A stretch of 35,560 nucleotides of DNA from assembly GCA_014801985.1 (NCBI GenBank), contig JAAVDD010000014.1, positions 1-35,560 of the forward strand, read 5' to 3'. The DNA is from Bacteroides sp. Lineage in GTDB: Bacteria; Bacteroidota; Bacteroidia; Bacteroidales; Muribaculaceae. The position numbers were made by a program, and so were the translations under genes. Below the pieces are notes generated by a model. It was not told where the DNA came from and did not search any database. It saw only the letters and a program-made list of their open reading frames with translations. Shown here piece after piece: positions 7,297 through 15,732 of the stretch; position 1 is the first letter of the stretch; every line of letters begins with the position of its first letter.

Positions 7297-8472
7297 TCAG
7301 ACAATTCCTCCTAAAAGAGTCTTAAGTTTATTCTTTAATGGATTGGAATACATTATGAGCATCATCTCCATCATATAGGCACGTTCTTCAGCCGTGACAT
7401 CTTCAAGATCCACCTTATTAAGCTGACGGTTGAAGTAATCCTCCGTCTCCTGTTTCTGCTCAGCGGTGTATTTCCTCTCGAATCGTTTTGAATCATGAAG
7501 AAGATCGTAGGCAATATAATTGATTGGGAATATCTCATAACTGCGATGTATGGCATTGTCGATTAATGCGCCGACATATTTCGCTGCTGTGTTCGTATCT
7601 TTGAGATCTCCTATCTGGTCGAGCTTGGTATTGAGGCGTGGTGTCATCTGGAAATGCACCTTACCCTTGAACTGAAGCAAGCCTGTCTCCATACTGAAAA
7701 GATCATCTCGCTGCGACTTCTTGAAATTCGGGTCGCGTCGGCGCATGAGAAACTCGCGTGCCTTAAGATAATCATTGGGATCATACTCGTATGAGATCGA
7801 TACGGGCATGATATTAAGACCTTCAAGTTTCTCATTGAAGGTTCCCTCACCACTCATGGCAAGCATCTTTAGCAAGGATTCCTGAGTATGGTCGGAGCTA
7901 TCCTTGGCTCGGCCCTCGCGCTGCGCAATCCATATCGATTCATGCTTCTCAAGGATTGCATAGCGAATATAGGCGGAAAGCTTCTTGGCAGCCTCAAGAC
8001 CTTCGCGAAGACCGGTGTTGCGCTTCACGATGAAGCTCTTATTGAGACGCACCAGATCATTTATCCAATCGAAAACGAGGAGATTGTTTCCAATGGCAAC
8101 TTCAGAGGTCGGCATCCCGCGTCTTAGAAAGGCAAGATTTAGGAAGGAGGCATCAAGCACTATGTCCCTATGGTTTGTAATAAAGGCATAGTTCAACGAT
8201 GGATTATAATATTTCACACCTCCAAGACTAATCCCTGATGTCGTGGTCTTTGCCAGCATCTCAAGGAAAGGATACATTATCTTGGTCTGGAAGTCATATT
8301 TATTGTCTATCTTCTCAAGTTCGTTTAATAGATTGGGGATATCCTTCTCCGGCATGGTATATTTTATCGCATGAAGAAAACCGGGCTCCTTGATGAGGCC
8401 TTCCATCTTCTCATGGAATTGCGAGTCGTCGTAGGGAGATATATCTGCGAAATTATAATCCTGGGTTGTCAT
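7297..8472 (-). CDS. PlsC-like glycerolipid acyltransferase
   Basis: 391 residues, glycerolipid acyltransferase superfamily, probably acylating lysophosphatidate or a related lipid at the inner membrane. Motif 1 is ITNHRDIVLDASFLN near residue 98. The catalytic His101 and the next downstream Asp107 are separated by five residues, one more than the classical HX4D. Motif 2/3 region: GLPTSEVAIG-like (here GMPTSEVAIGNN), LNKSFIVKR, then WIAQREGRAKDSSDHTQES in place of the FPEGTRS block. The long N-terminal region (1-95) and helical C-terminus have no assignment. No strong membrane helix is seen. It is the first gene of a minus-strand group with its own promoter at 8531-8564 and about 50 nt of leader. 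Confidence 0.82.
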   Translation of the reverse strand: MTTQDYNFADISPYDDSQFHEKMEGLIKEPGFLHAIKYTMPEKDIPNLLNELEKIDNKYDFQTKIMYPFLEMLAKTTTSGISLGGVKYYNPSLNYAFITNHRDIVLDASFLNLAFLRRGMPTSEVAIGNNLLVFDWINDLVRLNKSFIVKRNTGLREGLEAAKKLSAYIRYAILEKHESIWIAQREGRAKDSSDHTQESLLKMLAMSGEGTFNEKLEGLNIMPVSISYEYDPNDYLKAREFLMRRRDPNFKKSQRDDLFSMETGLLQFKGKVHFQMTPRLNTKLDQIGDLKDTNTAAKYVGALIDNAIHRSYEIFPINYIAYDLLHDSKRFERKYTAEQKQETEDYFNRQLNKVDLEDVTAEERAYMMEMMLIMYSNPLKNKLKTLLGGIV

Positions 8473-8530
8473 TACTAATCTTTCTGATTCTATTTCTATA
8501 TTGTGAGAGTCGGCAGGAGAGCGAGCCTAT

Positions 8531-8564
8531 TGCAAAGTTAACTAAAAATACAATATATCCAAAA
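8531..8564 (-). promoter_or_regulatory. Promoter for the acyltransferase-phosphoesterase-folK group
   Basis: On the minus strand: TTTTGG (complement of 8559-8564) as the -33 element, then TTAACTTTGCA (complement of 8531-8541) as the -7 element, separated by 17 bp. The acyltransferase start is about 58 bp downstream of the -7 element. Confidence 0.8.
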
Positions 8565-8571
8565 TTCTATT

Positions 8572-8632
8572 GGTACACTTCTGTACCTCTCATTACCCTT
8601 TTAACAACTTGAAAGGGAATGCTTTTCTTTTT
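8572..8632. other. Two hairpins between rluD and the acyltransferase
   Basis: GGTACA-CTTC-TGTACC at 8572-8587 is a perfect 6-bp stem with a 4-base loop. Then CATTACCCTTT and AAAGGGAATG at about 8592-8621 form a second stem, followed on the plus strand by a T-rich run to 8635. For rluD transcripts coming from the right, the second hairpin is a plausible transcription end, although the T tract is on the plus-strand side and the minus side is not U-rich. No gene is seen in 8473-8719. Confidence 0.45.
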
Positions 8633-8719
8633 TTGGTGTTTTATTCATTTAATTAACATTCTTAAACACAATACGTACCTTTTCTATCACTTTTCTCTCA
8701 CTTCCCCTTCCCCTTCTGT

Positions 8720-9841
8720 TCAATCATTGGCTTTCCGATAATCGCGCCATTTCTCTATCAGACAGGTCATATCTTCCGGCACAGGAGCTTCGAAATCCAT
8801 CTCTTCACCCGTGCGTGGATGCCGGAAGCCCAAGGTCCGGGCATGGAGAGCCTGCCGGGGACATATTTCGAAACAATTATTTACAAACTGCCGATACTTT
8901 GCAAAGGTGGTGCCACGAAGTATCTTGTCTCCTCCATATCGCTCATCATTGAAGAGAGGATGCCCCTTGCTGAGCATGTGCACACGTATCTGATGCGTTC
9001 TTCCTGTCTCAAGTACACATTTCACCAATGTCACATAACCAAAACGTTCAAGCACCTCATAATGAGTCACGGCATGCTTACCTTGATCCGGATCGCTGAG
9101 CACAGCCATTTGAAGTTTATTACGCGGATTTCTTCCTATATTTCCTGTTATTGTCCCTTTATCTTCATCGAAATCACCCCACACCAAAGCATTGTATTCC
9201 CTGCGTGTGGTCTTGTTGAAGAATTGAAGACCCAGATCGGTCTTTGCTTCCGGAGTCTTGGCCACAACCAGAAGACCCGATGTATCCTTGTCGATTCTGT
9301 GTACCAGCCCAAGTCTTGGATCGCTCACATCATAGTCGGGATTATCTTTGAAATGCCATGCAAGAGCGTTGACCAACGTACCGCTGTAGTTTCCATGTCC
9401 GGGATGGACCACGAGTCCGGCAGGCTTATTCACGACAAGCAGGTCGGTATCTTCATACACTATGTCGAGAGGGATATTTTCCGCAATAATATCAAAGTCA
9501 TAGCGGGGGCGATCCATCACCACGCTAACCACATCGCCCGGTTTTACCTTGTAGCTACTCTTCACCGGCTTTCCATTGACTATCACACAATCGGCATCAG
9601 CAGCCTGCTGGATACGATTACGTGAAGTTTTCTCCATCCTGTCGGTGAGAAACTTATCTACTCTCAAAAGCTGCTGACCTTTATCGGCCACGAAGCGGAA
9701 ATGCTCATACATCTCACGGCCATCAGGCGCGACAAACATCGATTCATATTCCTTATCCACGATTCCAACACCAAGGCCATCCTCTTCAGGCAGCATATCA
9801 AGATCGAAATCGTTCTCTTTTATTTCATTGCTGTTTTCCAT
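8720..9841 (-). CDS. rluD: Ribosomal large-subunit pseudouridine synthase, RluD type
   Basis: 373 residues. Converts specific uridines of 23S rRNA to pseudouridine. An acidic N-terminal extension (1-45) is followed by an S4 RNA-binding domain (about 58-110, VDKFLTDRMEKTSRNRIQQA). The catalytic domain carries VVNKPAGLVVHPGHGN and GLVHRIDKDTSGLLVVAKT with the catalytic Asp184, and ends with ETGRTHQIRVHM. Family RluA/RluC/RluD; RluD is the best fit from the S4 domain and length, but the site modified is inferred. The start codon lies only 7 bp beyond the A/T run of a strong minus-strand terminator (9849-9888), so expression probably depends on read-through from the PASTA/purC transcript. No promoter is visible in the 63-bp gap. 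Confidence 0.9.
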   Translation of the reverse strand: MENSNEIKENDFDLDMLPEEDGLGVGIVDKEYESMFVAPDGREMYEHFRFVADKGQQLLRVDKFLTDRMEKTSRNRIQQAADADCVIVNGKPVKSSYKVKPGDVVSVVMDRPRYDFDIIAENIPLDIVYEDTDLLVVNKPAGLVVHPGHGNYSGTLVNALAWHFKDNPDYDVSDPRLGLVHRIDKDTSGLLVVAKTPEAKTDLGLQFFNKTTRREYNALVWGDFDEDKGTITGNIGRNPRNKLQMAVLSDPDQGKHAVTHYEVLERFGYVTLVKCVLETGRTHQIRVHMLSKGHPLFNDERYGGDKILRGTTFAKYRQFVNNCFEICPRQALHARTLGFRHPRTGEEMDFEAPVPEDMTCLIEKWRDYRKAND

Positions 9842-9848
9842 TGTTGTA

Positions 9849-9888
9849 AAAAAAGAAGCGGCAACACCTATATTCCGGTGTTGCCGCT
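9849..9888 (-). terminator. Strong terminator between the PASTA gene and rluD
   Basis: AGCGGCAACACC at 9857-9868 pairs perfectly over 12 bp with GGTGTTGCCGCT at 9877-9888, with an 8-base loop. On the minus strand it is followed directly by a run of seven T (complement of 9848-9854). It lies 17 bp after the PASTA gene stop and just ahead of the rluD ATG. Confidence 0.9.
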
Positions 9889-9904
9889 CCGTGTTTGCTG
9901 TTAT

Positions 9905-10738
9905 TTATTCAAGATATTGCGACGGGGCTTCCGGCTCTTCAGGCTGTGGCTCAGAGGGCGTGGAAGCCGACGGCGTCGGACTTTCCGCAGGCTCGGAAGG
10001 GGCTTCGGAAGGAGTCTCCACGGAGGCGGCGGAATAGTCAGCATCCGGGTCTACGTAATGGGGATACGGCATATCGGCTTCCCCGTTTCCTTCCATATAG
10101 GAGCGACGCAACTCTTCATTCTGAAGGGAATCACGCAAATCGGCAAGGCGCCCATCAGCCACCTCAAGCACAATCTGGGCATTCACCGGCACCCGCTGCA
10201 TCTTCCTAACAGGTCGGCCGTTGGCAAGCACCTTCACCACACGGTCGGTGGCGCCAAGCACCTTTACTACCCTCACATTCTTGAAGCCAAGTTCTTCAAA
10301 CTTTGCCAATGCAGTGCGATAGGAAATCCCTTTCATCGCATATTCGGTCGGATGGTTCACATCGTCGAGTACCACCTCCTTTGGATGGACTGCATTGATA
10401 TAAAGGAAAATCTTGCGTCCGGGCTTCACTGCGGAATTGGCCTTGGGGAACTGCTCTATTACCAGACCCGGCTTCACATCGTCGCGATAGACTGAGTCGC
10501 GGATATCCACTCGGAATCCGTTTTCATGAAGCAACTCAAGAGCACGGGTATAAGTCATGTTCTCAACGTCTGGCACTTTATCGCTCTCCCCATGCTTGGT
10601 GAAGATGGCGAGGGCAAGGAAAACCATATACAGTCCGGTCACCGCGATCACGGCGATGACCACGATATTGAAAATAACCGGATGACGGGCTATAAGCCCA
10701 CGTCTTCCCATCGGCATATTGTTTTCTTTGTTTTCCAA
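9905..10738 (-). CDS. Single-pass membrane protein with PASTA domains
   Basis: 277 residues: short basic N-terminus, one membrane helix at about 20-46 (VIFNIVVIAVIAVTGLYMVF), then two or three PASTA modules. The first is about 54-118 (VPDVENMTYTRALELLHENG), the next about 120-208 (YRTALAKFEELGF, VPVNAQIVLEVADG). The C-terminal 60 residues are rich in Pro, Ser and Glu and probably disordered. PASTA modules bind peptidoglycan or muropeptides in Ser/Thr kinases and PBPs of Gram-positives. Here there is no kinase domain, so the protein is likely a periplasmic cell-wall sensor or scaffold. Single-TM PASTA proteins next to rluD appear to be common in Bacteroidales, from memory. It follows purC by 47 bp. 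Confidence 0.85.
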   Translation of the reverse strand: MENKENNMPMGRRGLIARHPVIFNIVVIAVIAVTGLYMVFLALAIFTKHGESDKVPDVENMTYTRALELLHENGFRVDIRDSVYRDDVKPGLVIEQFPKANSAVKPGRKIFLYINAVHPKEVVLDDVNHPTEYAMKGISYRTALAKFEELGFKNVRVVKVLGATDRVVKVLANGRPVRKMQRVPVNAQIVLEVADGRLADLRDSLQNEELRRSYMEGNGEADMPYPHYVDPDADYSAASVETPSEAPSEPAESPTPSASTPSEPQPEEPEAPSQYLE

Positions 10739-10785
10739 GTCCGTCTCTTCTTTAAGGGTTTGTCTCCTTGCGGCCGGGCCGCTTA

Positions 10786-11733
10786 TTATCTTTGTGCAAG
10801 ATATGCATCAACATTATTCTTGATGCGCTCCTCAAGGTTGCTTTCTTCAGCTTTCACGAATTTCTTTCCTGTGATATGCTCGTAAAGCTCTATATAACGC
10901 TGTGAAACGCTTTCACAGAACTCCGGAGTCATTTCGGGAACAGTCTGTCCCTCCTTTCCCATGAAGCCATTCTCGATAAGCCACTGACGAACAAATTCCT
11001 TTGAAAGCTGACGCTGGGGCTCTCCTTTCTCAAGACGCTCCTCATAGCCGTCGGCATAGAAATAGCGGGAAGAATCGGGAGTGTGGATCTCATCTATGAG
11101 AATCACCTTACCATCAGCTTTACCGAATTCATATTTGGTATCGACGAGAATGAGTCCTTTCTCAGCCGCCATTTCACTTCCTCTCTTGAAAAGGGCAAGG
11201 GCATAACGCTCCATCTCTTCGTAATCCTCCTTCGACACTATGCCGCGCTCGATAATCTCCTCGCGAGAGATATTCATATCATGTCCTTCATCCTCCTTTG
11301 TGGTGGGAGTGAGTATAGGTTCAGGGAATTTCTGATTCTCCTTCATCCCCTCAGGAAGTTTCACGCCGCAAAGCTCACGACAACCTTTCTCATAGTCGCG
11401 CCAAGCACTACCGGCAAGATAGCCTCTCACAATCATCTCGACCTTAAAACCTTCGGCACGCTTACCGGCCGTTACCATCGGGTCGGGACACGCCTCTTTC
11501 CAGTTGGGAACTATGTCGGAAGTCGAATCAAGGAAATATTCTGCAATCTGATTCAGCACCTGTCCCTTGAAGGGGATGCCTTTAGGAAGAATGACATCAA
11601 AGGCAGAGATACGGTCGGTGGCTATCATCACCAACAGATCCTCTCCAATGCTATAAACGTCGCGAACTTTACCATGATACACTCCCGTCTGTCCGGGAAA
11701 TTCATAATCGGTCTTTACCAATGTTGTTGCCAT
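10786..11733 (-). CDS. purC: Phosphoribosylaminoimidazole-succinocarboxamide synthase (SAICAR synthetase)
   Basis: 315 residues. Joins CAIR and aspartate using ATP to give SAICAR, step 7 of de novo purine synthesis, in the cytoplasm. Motifs: [20 protein letters not shown] (ATP binding, about 21-40), [33 protein letters not shown] (family signature, about 103-118), [20 protein letters not shown], and [12 protein letters not shown] (metal and substrate binding). Length fits the longer Bacteroidales form, with a helical C-terminal extension after residue 235. It has its own promoter at 11836-11870 and about 100 nt of leader. The PASTA gene follows on the same strand. Confidence 0.96.
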   Translation of the reverse strand: MATTLVKTDYEFPGQTGVYHGKVRDVYSIGEDLLVMIATDRISAFDVILPKGIPFKGQVLNQIAEYFLDSTSDIVPNWKEACPDPMVTAGKRAEGFKVEMIVRGYLAGSAWRDYEKGCRELCGVKLPEGMKENQKFPEPILTPTTKEDEGHDMNISREEIIERGIVSKEDYEEMERYALALFKRGSEMAAEKGLILVDTKYEFGKADGKVILIDEIHTPDSSRYFYADGYEERLEKGEPQRQLSKEFVRQWLIENGFMGKEGQTVPEMTPEFCESVSQRYIELYEHITGKKFVKAEESNLEERIKNNVDAYLAQR

Positions 11734-11835
11734 ATATCTTTTTCTTTTCTTTATTCTATTTTCATATTCCCCACCTTCCTCACCAAATCCTACTACCTTT
11801 TTATTACTTTTATTAAAGGCGATTCCTCTTTTTCC

Positions 11836-11870
11836 GCAAAGTTAACACTTTTTACCCAAGCAAGCAAAAA
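11836..11870 (-). promoter_or_regulatory. Promoter for purC
   Basis: On the minus strand: TTTTTGC (complement of 11864-11870) as the -33 element, 18 bp spacer, TTAACTTTGC (complement of 11836-11845) as the -7 element. The leader to the purC start is about 95 nt. I see no recognisable purine riboswitch fold in it. Confidence 0.8.
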
Positions 11871-11935
11871 TCTATGGCTTTGAATTTTCTTAAAAAGTTT
11901 TTTGTCAAATTTTATGGTCATTCAAAATAATTTTA

Positions 11936-11946
11936 TTAACTTTGCA
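11936..11946 (+). promoter_or_regulatory. Promoter -7 element for bamD
   Basis: TTAACTTTGCA on the plus strand, 62 bp ahead of the bamD ATG at 12009. The -33 region is only A/T-rich without a clean TTTG. It is divergent from the purC promoter, with about 90 bp between the two -7 elements. Confidence 0.7.
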
Positions 11947-12008
11947 TTTCAAAGCGGCCTATACAGAATTACCGGTCGCGACAATATAATATTATATTGA
12001 CAAGTAGA

Positions 12009-12806
12009 ATGCGCAAATTACTATATTTTCTGCCTCTTCTTCTTTTGTGCGCCTGTAGCGAATACAATAATGTGCTGAAGAGCAGAGACAACGATTACAA
12101 ATTTGAGTACGCTAAAAAAGCCTACGACAAAAAGAATTATCTTCAGGCTTCTACGCTCCTTTCCGACCTTATAACCCCCCTTCGCGGTGGGCCTAAGGGC
12201 GAAGAGGCGCTGTTCCTGCTTGCAATGTCATATTACGAGAATAAGGATTATCTGAATTCTGCGGTATATTTCAAAACTTACTATACCCGCTATCCGAAAG
12301 GGAAATACACCGAGTTGGCCCGTTTCTACAGCGGTTACGGATATTATCTCGATTCTCCGGATCCGCAGCTCGACCAGTCGAACACGGTCAAGGCGATTCA
12401 GGAACTTGATGCTTTCCTCAATTATTTCCCGAAATCCGATAAGGTCACGATTGCTCAGAATGCAATTTTCGAGATGCAGGATAAGCTTACATTGAAGCAG
12501 CTTCAGAATGCGCAGCTTTATTATAATCTCGGCAACTATATGGGGAACAATTATGAATCCGCCATTGTCGTTTCTCAAAACGCCATAAAGGATTACCCCT
12601 ATTCAAAATATAAAGAGGATTTCGAGCTCCTTATCCTAAAATCGAAATTCCAGGAGGCCAAGCAGAGCGTAGCCGAGCGTCAGGCCGACAGATATCGTGA
12701 TGTTGTGGATGAATATTATTCTTTCATCAACAACAATCCCGAATCCAAACATAAAAAAGAAGCGGAGACAATTTTCAAGATCGCAAGTAAACACGCCGGT
12801 CTCTAA
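12009..12806 (+). CDS. bamD: Outer-membrane protein assembly factor BamD
   Basis: Lipoprotein subunit of the BAM complex that inserts beta-barrel proteins into the outer membrane, acting on the periplasmic side with BamA. I chose the ATG at 12009 over an upstream TTG at 11997 because it gives a clean lipoprotein signal: MRKLLYFLPLLLLCACSEYN, lipobox LCAC with the acylated Cys at residue 15 or 17. The mature part is about 250 residues of TPR-like helical repeats (EYAKKAYDKKNYLQASTLLS, GEEALFLLAMSYYENKDYLN, ARFYSGYGYYLD). Length 265 fits BamD of Bacteroidales. It has its own promoter, and the omega-like gene follows 71 bp downstream, probably on the same transcript. Confidence 0.93.
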   Translation: MRKLLYFLPLLLLCACSEYNNVLKSRDNDYKFEYAKKAYDKKNYLQASTLLSDLITPLRGGPKGEEALFLLAMSYYENKDYLNSAVYFKTYYTRYPKGKYTELARFYSGYGYYLDSPDPQLDQSNTVKAIQELDAFLNYFPKSDKVTIAQNAIFEMQDKLTLKQLQNAQLYYNLGNYMGNNYESAIVVSQNAIKDYPYSKYKEDFELLILKSKFQEAKQSVAERQADRYRDVVDEYYSFINNNPESKHKKEAETIFKIASKHAGL

Positions 12807-12877
12807 TCTCTCCAGCTTTTAAATCTCTCCCCTCTCCATTTAACACAGACATACAGAAATAAATCATAATAGAACTT

Positions 12878-13216
12878 ATGGATTATAAGAAAACAAATGC
12901 TCCACTCAACACTGTCACCCGCGATATGATCGCTATGGCAGAGCAGACCGGAAACGTGTATGAAACTGTTTGCGTTATCGGTAAGCGCGCTAACCAGATT
13001 TCCATCGAGCTCAAAAAGGAACTGGAAAAGAAACTTCAGGAGTTTGCTTCTACCGACAATCTCGAAGAGGTATCTGAAAATCGAGAGCAAATTGAAATCT
13101 CAAGGTTTTATGAAAAACTCCCAAAACCCACTCTTATCGCCACTCAGGAGTATATTGAGAAGAAGCTTTATTTCTCTAATCCCCTTAAGGAGAAGGATAA
13201 ACTCAATTTAGACTGA
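12878..13216 (+). CDS. rpoZ: RNA polymerase omega/Rpb6-like subunit
   Basis: 112 residues, no signal peptide. The N-terminal half VYETVCVIGKRANQISIELK matches the omega/Rpb6 signature (family: ...vvaKRAreI...), the contact helix for the beta' subunit of RNA polymerase. The C-terminal half is charged and helical, ending in a lysine-rich tail. Omega helps assemble and stabilise RNA polymerase. In Bacteroidales this small gene usually follows bamD, as here, and from memory coaBC and recN often come next. Those are not present in this window, where a terminator and an unrelated ATP-grasp-like gene follow. Assignment rests on the short motif and position. Confidence 0.75.
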   Translation: MDYKKTNAPLNTVTRDMIAMAEQTGNVYETVCVIGKRANQISIELKKELEKKLQEFASTDNLEEVSENREQIEISRFYEKLPKPTLIATQEYIEKKLYFSNPLKEKDKLNLD

Positions 13217-13281
13217 TTCTTCGTGAGGGCTACCCTCTTTTCTGACGGCGATGCCCGTTTCACGTTTCTATTAGGAAATTT

Positions 13282-13311
13282 TGCCGTGGATTTTTCTCCA
13301 CGGCATTTTTT
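13282..13311 (+). terminator. Terminator after the omega-like gene
   Basis: TGCCGTGGA at 13282-13290 pairs with TCCACGGCA at 13297-13305 around a 6-base loop, followed by six T at 13306-13311. Strong intrinsic terminator 65 bp after the stop. Confidence 0.92.
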
Positions 13312-13346
13312 ATTCCTCTTCCCCATTCCTTATTTCTATTTCTCAA

Positions 13347-14426
13347 ATGAAGAACATTCATTTTTTCAATCCGGAGACAGAGATTGTGCTTGGGCTCGAC
13401 CAGGACATTTATACACCTAATCCAAGAGTCGTTAATTTCCGACGCCGCCTTGCTTTGCTTCCGGCCCTCTATGCGCAGAAGAATGACATTATCCTGACCG
13501 AAGGGATAAATGCGGAGGAGATTCCTCACCTCCCCTTCCACGACATGGCAATAGCCAAGGGAATGGAGATTGTGCCTATCGAGGGTCCTCTGAAAGAGTT
13601 GGCATTAAGCCCGGAGGATTTTTCATTTCAGCCTTGGGGATGGAATAAGGAGGTGGTAAGAAAGATGAGAATAAAATTAGGAGGAATATCCCTTCCTGCC
13701 AAAGAGGAGATTGAAATTGTCAGGAAATTAGCTCATCGTGGACTTACGCACTCTTTTTTTAATTTTTGGAAGGAACAATCCGATAATCATGAAAATGATT
13801 ATCCGTCGCCCGTTATTATTGATTCTGAGGAGAGACTAAAGGAATTTCTCTCCCTGAACAATGAATTTTGCCTCAAGGCTCCCTGGAGCAGTTCGGGAAG
13901 AGGGGTCATACTCTCTTCAGAGTTCTCCAGCGATAAAGCATATAACTGGGCGGCGTCCTACATTAGGAAACAAGGTGCAGTAATGGGTGAACCCTTCTAT
14001 CGCGTACTTCATAATTTAGCTTCCGAGTGGCAGATAAATGAGGATAAGGTATGTTTTCTTGGTTTATCATTCTTCAAAACCTCTGATTCAGGGAAGTATA
14101 TAGGAAATCTACTTATTCCACAGAAGAGGATTATGGAGATGATTGGGGAGGTAACAAATAACTCACTTGAAGAAGCGATACAAATACAGAGAGAGTTTAT
14201 TAATGATAAATTTCTTGGATCATACCGTGGGCCTCTTGGATTCGATATGTTGGTCACTCAGGAGGGATGGCTCAATCCCTGCGTTGAAATCAATGTACGC
14301 AAAACCATGGGTCACGTTGCTATCGAGATTGAACGCGGGTTGAACTCTTCAGAGGATTCTGAAATAGCAGCTCTTCTCGATCATTGTTTCCCGGACCGTG
14401 TGTTCTCACCTCTCTCCTTTGTTTAA
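13347..14426 (+). CDS. ATP-grasp-like protein of unknown substrate
   Basis: 359 residues, cytoplasmic. I chose ATG 13347 because an upstream TTG at 13281 lies inside the terminator. The N-terminus MKNIHFFNPETEIVLGLD and NFRRRLALLPALYAQKNDII match a conserved Bacteroidales family I know only as uncharacterised. The centre has FCLKAPWSSSGRGV (about residues 171-184), resembling the Lys and Gly-rich loop of ATP-grasp ligases. The C-terminal part has PLGFDMLV and PCVEINVRKTMGHVA (about 310-330), with the Glu-x-Asn metal pair of that fold. So it probably forms an amide or peptide-like bond using ATP, substrate unknown. It starts 36 bp after a terminator with no clear promoter between, and the DUF2520 gene follows 51 bp downstream. 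Confidence 0.7.
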   Translation: MKNIHFFNPETEIVLGLDQDIYTPNPRVVNFRRRLALLPALYAQKNDIILTEGINAEEIPHLPFHDMAIAKGMEIVPIEGPLKELALSPEDFSFQPWGWNKEVVRKMRIKLGGISLPAKEEIEIVRKLAHRGLTHSFFNFWKEQSDNHENDYPSPVIIDSEERLKEFLSLNNEFCLKAPWSSSGRGVILSSEFSSDKAYNWAASYIRKQGAVMGEPFYRVLHNLASEWQINEDKVCFLGLSFFKTSDSGKYIGNLLIPQKRIMEMIGEVTNNSLEEAIQIQREFINDKFLGSYRGPLGFDMLVTQEGWLNPCVEINVRKTMGHVAIEIERGLNSSEDSEIAALLDHCFPDRVFSPLSFV

Positions 14427-14477
14427 TCAATCGGCTTACGGATTCAATTTATTAAGTTTACATCAAGTAGAAAGAAT

Positions 14478-15203
14478 ATGAAAGTCAATATTATAGGAAG
14501 TGGGAATGTAGCGTTTCATCTTCTAAAAGCCTTTAGGGATGCAGGATTGGAGGATGTCTATTCTGTTGAACCTCATTCTCTTCAAGGGCTGCACACTGAT
14601 TCAGACGTTTCACTGATTGCCGTCTCAGATGCTACCATTCCTGAAGTGATTGCCCATCTCCCTGAGATGAAAGGGATTGTTGCACACACTTCCGGCTCCA
14701 CTCCTCTTTCCGTTTTTGAAGAGTCCGGGATAAGAAATTTCGGTGTGTTCTATCCAATGCAGACTTTCTCAAAATCAAAACCACTCGATTATAAAAAGAT
14801 TCCTTTCTATGTCGAAGGTTCCGATAAAGAGGCAGCGCAAACACTTTTCATCCTCGCCTCTCTCATCTCTCCCATTGTCAGATATGCTGACTCATTGCAG
14901 AGACGCGCACTTCATATTGCAGCTGTCCTTTCATGCAATTTTGTAAATCATCTCTGGACTCTCTCATCCCTCTTCCTCAAAGAGAATGGTCTTGATTTTG
15001 CCGATTTCCTTCCTTTGATTGAGGAGACTTTGGATAAAGTGAAAACGCTTTCGCCCAAGGAGTCCCAGACAGGGCCCGCTGTCCGTGGGGATATGAATAT
15101 AGTCCACTCTCATCTCGACCTTCTGAATGATAAACCCCATATAAAGGAGATATATCGGCTTCTTTCGGAGTCAATCTATAATATTCACCATAACCACGAA
15201 TAA
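14478..15203 (+). CDS. Rossmann-fold and DUF2520 domain protein
   Basis: 241 residues. The N-terminal NAD(P)-binding fold starts MKVNIIGSGNVAFHLLKAF (GxGNVA in place of GxGxxG) and has SLIAVSDATIPEVI and IVAHTSGSTPLSVF. The C-terminal DUF2520 helical domain (from about residue 120) contains RRALHIAAVLSCNFVNHLW and TGPAVRGDMNIVHSHLDLL. The architecture resembles ketopantoate reductase and F420-dependent oxidoreductase-like proteins, but no reaction is established. It is followed 4 bp later by the KdsC-type phosphatase and then Maf, an order I recall as conserved in Bacteroidales, so a shared transcript is likely. The reaction is unknown. Confidence 0.85.
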   Translation: MKVNIIGSGNVAFHLLKAFRDAGLEDVYSVEPHSLQGLHTDSDVSLIAVSDATIPEVIAHLPEMKGIVAHTSGSTPLSVFEESGIRNFGVFYPMQTFSKSKPLDYKKIPFYVEGSDKEAAQTLFILASLISPIVRYADSLQRRALHIAAVLSCNFVNHLWTLSSLFLKENGLDFADFLPLIEETLDKVKTLSPKESQTGPAVRGDMNIVHSHLDLLNDKPHIKEIYRLLSESIYNIHHNHE

Positions 15204-15207
15204 AGAT

Positions 15208-15732
15208 ATGAGCGGTATAGCATACGACCTTAAAAAAATTCGAGCTGTCGTTTTCGATATAGATGGAGTCCTCTCCCCTTCCGTAATACCAATGGATGAG
15301 AATGGCAAACCTGTCCGAATGATGAATGTAAAGGATGGATATGCCCTTCTGATGGCAGTAAAGAAGAATCTCAGGATCTCCATTATTTCCGGAGGTGCCG
15401 ACGACAGAAGCCGAAAACGATTTGAATCTCTTGGAATCAAGGATATTTACTGCAACATTCCTGTCAAGCTCCCCGTGTTGCGGGAGTGGATGGATAAAGA
15501 GGGATTGTCGCCGGAGGAAGTAGCCTACATGGGTGATGACATTCCCGATCTTCAGTGTATGCACGCTGTCGGTCTCCCTTGCGCACCGTATGATGCCTCC
15601 AACGAGGCTCGAAAGGAGGCCATGTATATCTCAAAATTCGGAGGTGGATATGGTTGCGTGCGCGATCTCATTCAGCAGATTCTATCGTCCAAAGGGGAAT
15701 GGATGACGCAAGAGGATGATTTTCATTGGTAG
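15208..15732 (+). CDS. kdsC: KdsC-type HAD phosphatase (probable KDO-8-phosphate phosphatase)
   Basis: 174 residues, the normal length for KdsC, a cap-less HAD (C0) tetramer. It removes phosphate from 3-deoxy-D-manno-octulosonate-8-phosphate, giving KDO for the LPS inner core. Motif I is VVFDIDGVLSPS (Asp17 nucleophile, Asp19 acid/base), motif II IISGGADDRSRKR, the lysine motif VKLPVLREWM, and motif III/IV VAYMGDDIPDLQCM. The C-terminal GGGYGCVRDLIQQIL is also KdsC-like (GG-GAVRE). It starts 4 bp after the DUF2520 stop. Substrate could be another sugar phosphate such as in sialic or nonulosonic acid synthesis. Confidence 0.86.
   Translation: MSGIAYDLKKIRAVVFDIDGVLSPSVIPMDENGKPVRMMNVKDGYALLMAVKKNLRISIISGGADDRSRKRFESLGIKDIYCNIPVKLPVLREWMDKEGLSPEEVAYMGDDIPDLQCMHAVGLPCAPYDASNEARKEAMYISKFGGGYGCVRDLIQQILSSKGEWMTQEDDFHW

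Noticed and set aside
11997..12011. TTG start for bamD at 11997
   Set aside because: The ATG at 12009 gives a clean lipoprotein signal peptide with nothing between the two but four uninformative residues.
13281..13346. Upstream TTG start for the ATP-grasp-like gene
   Set aside because: It lies within the terminator hairpin of the previous gene; the residues from it are not conserved-looking.
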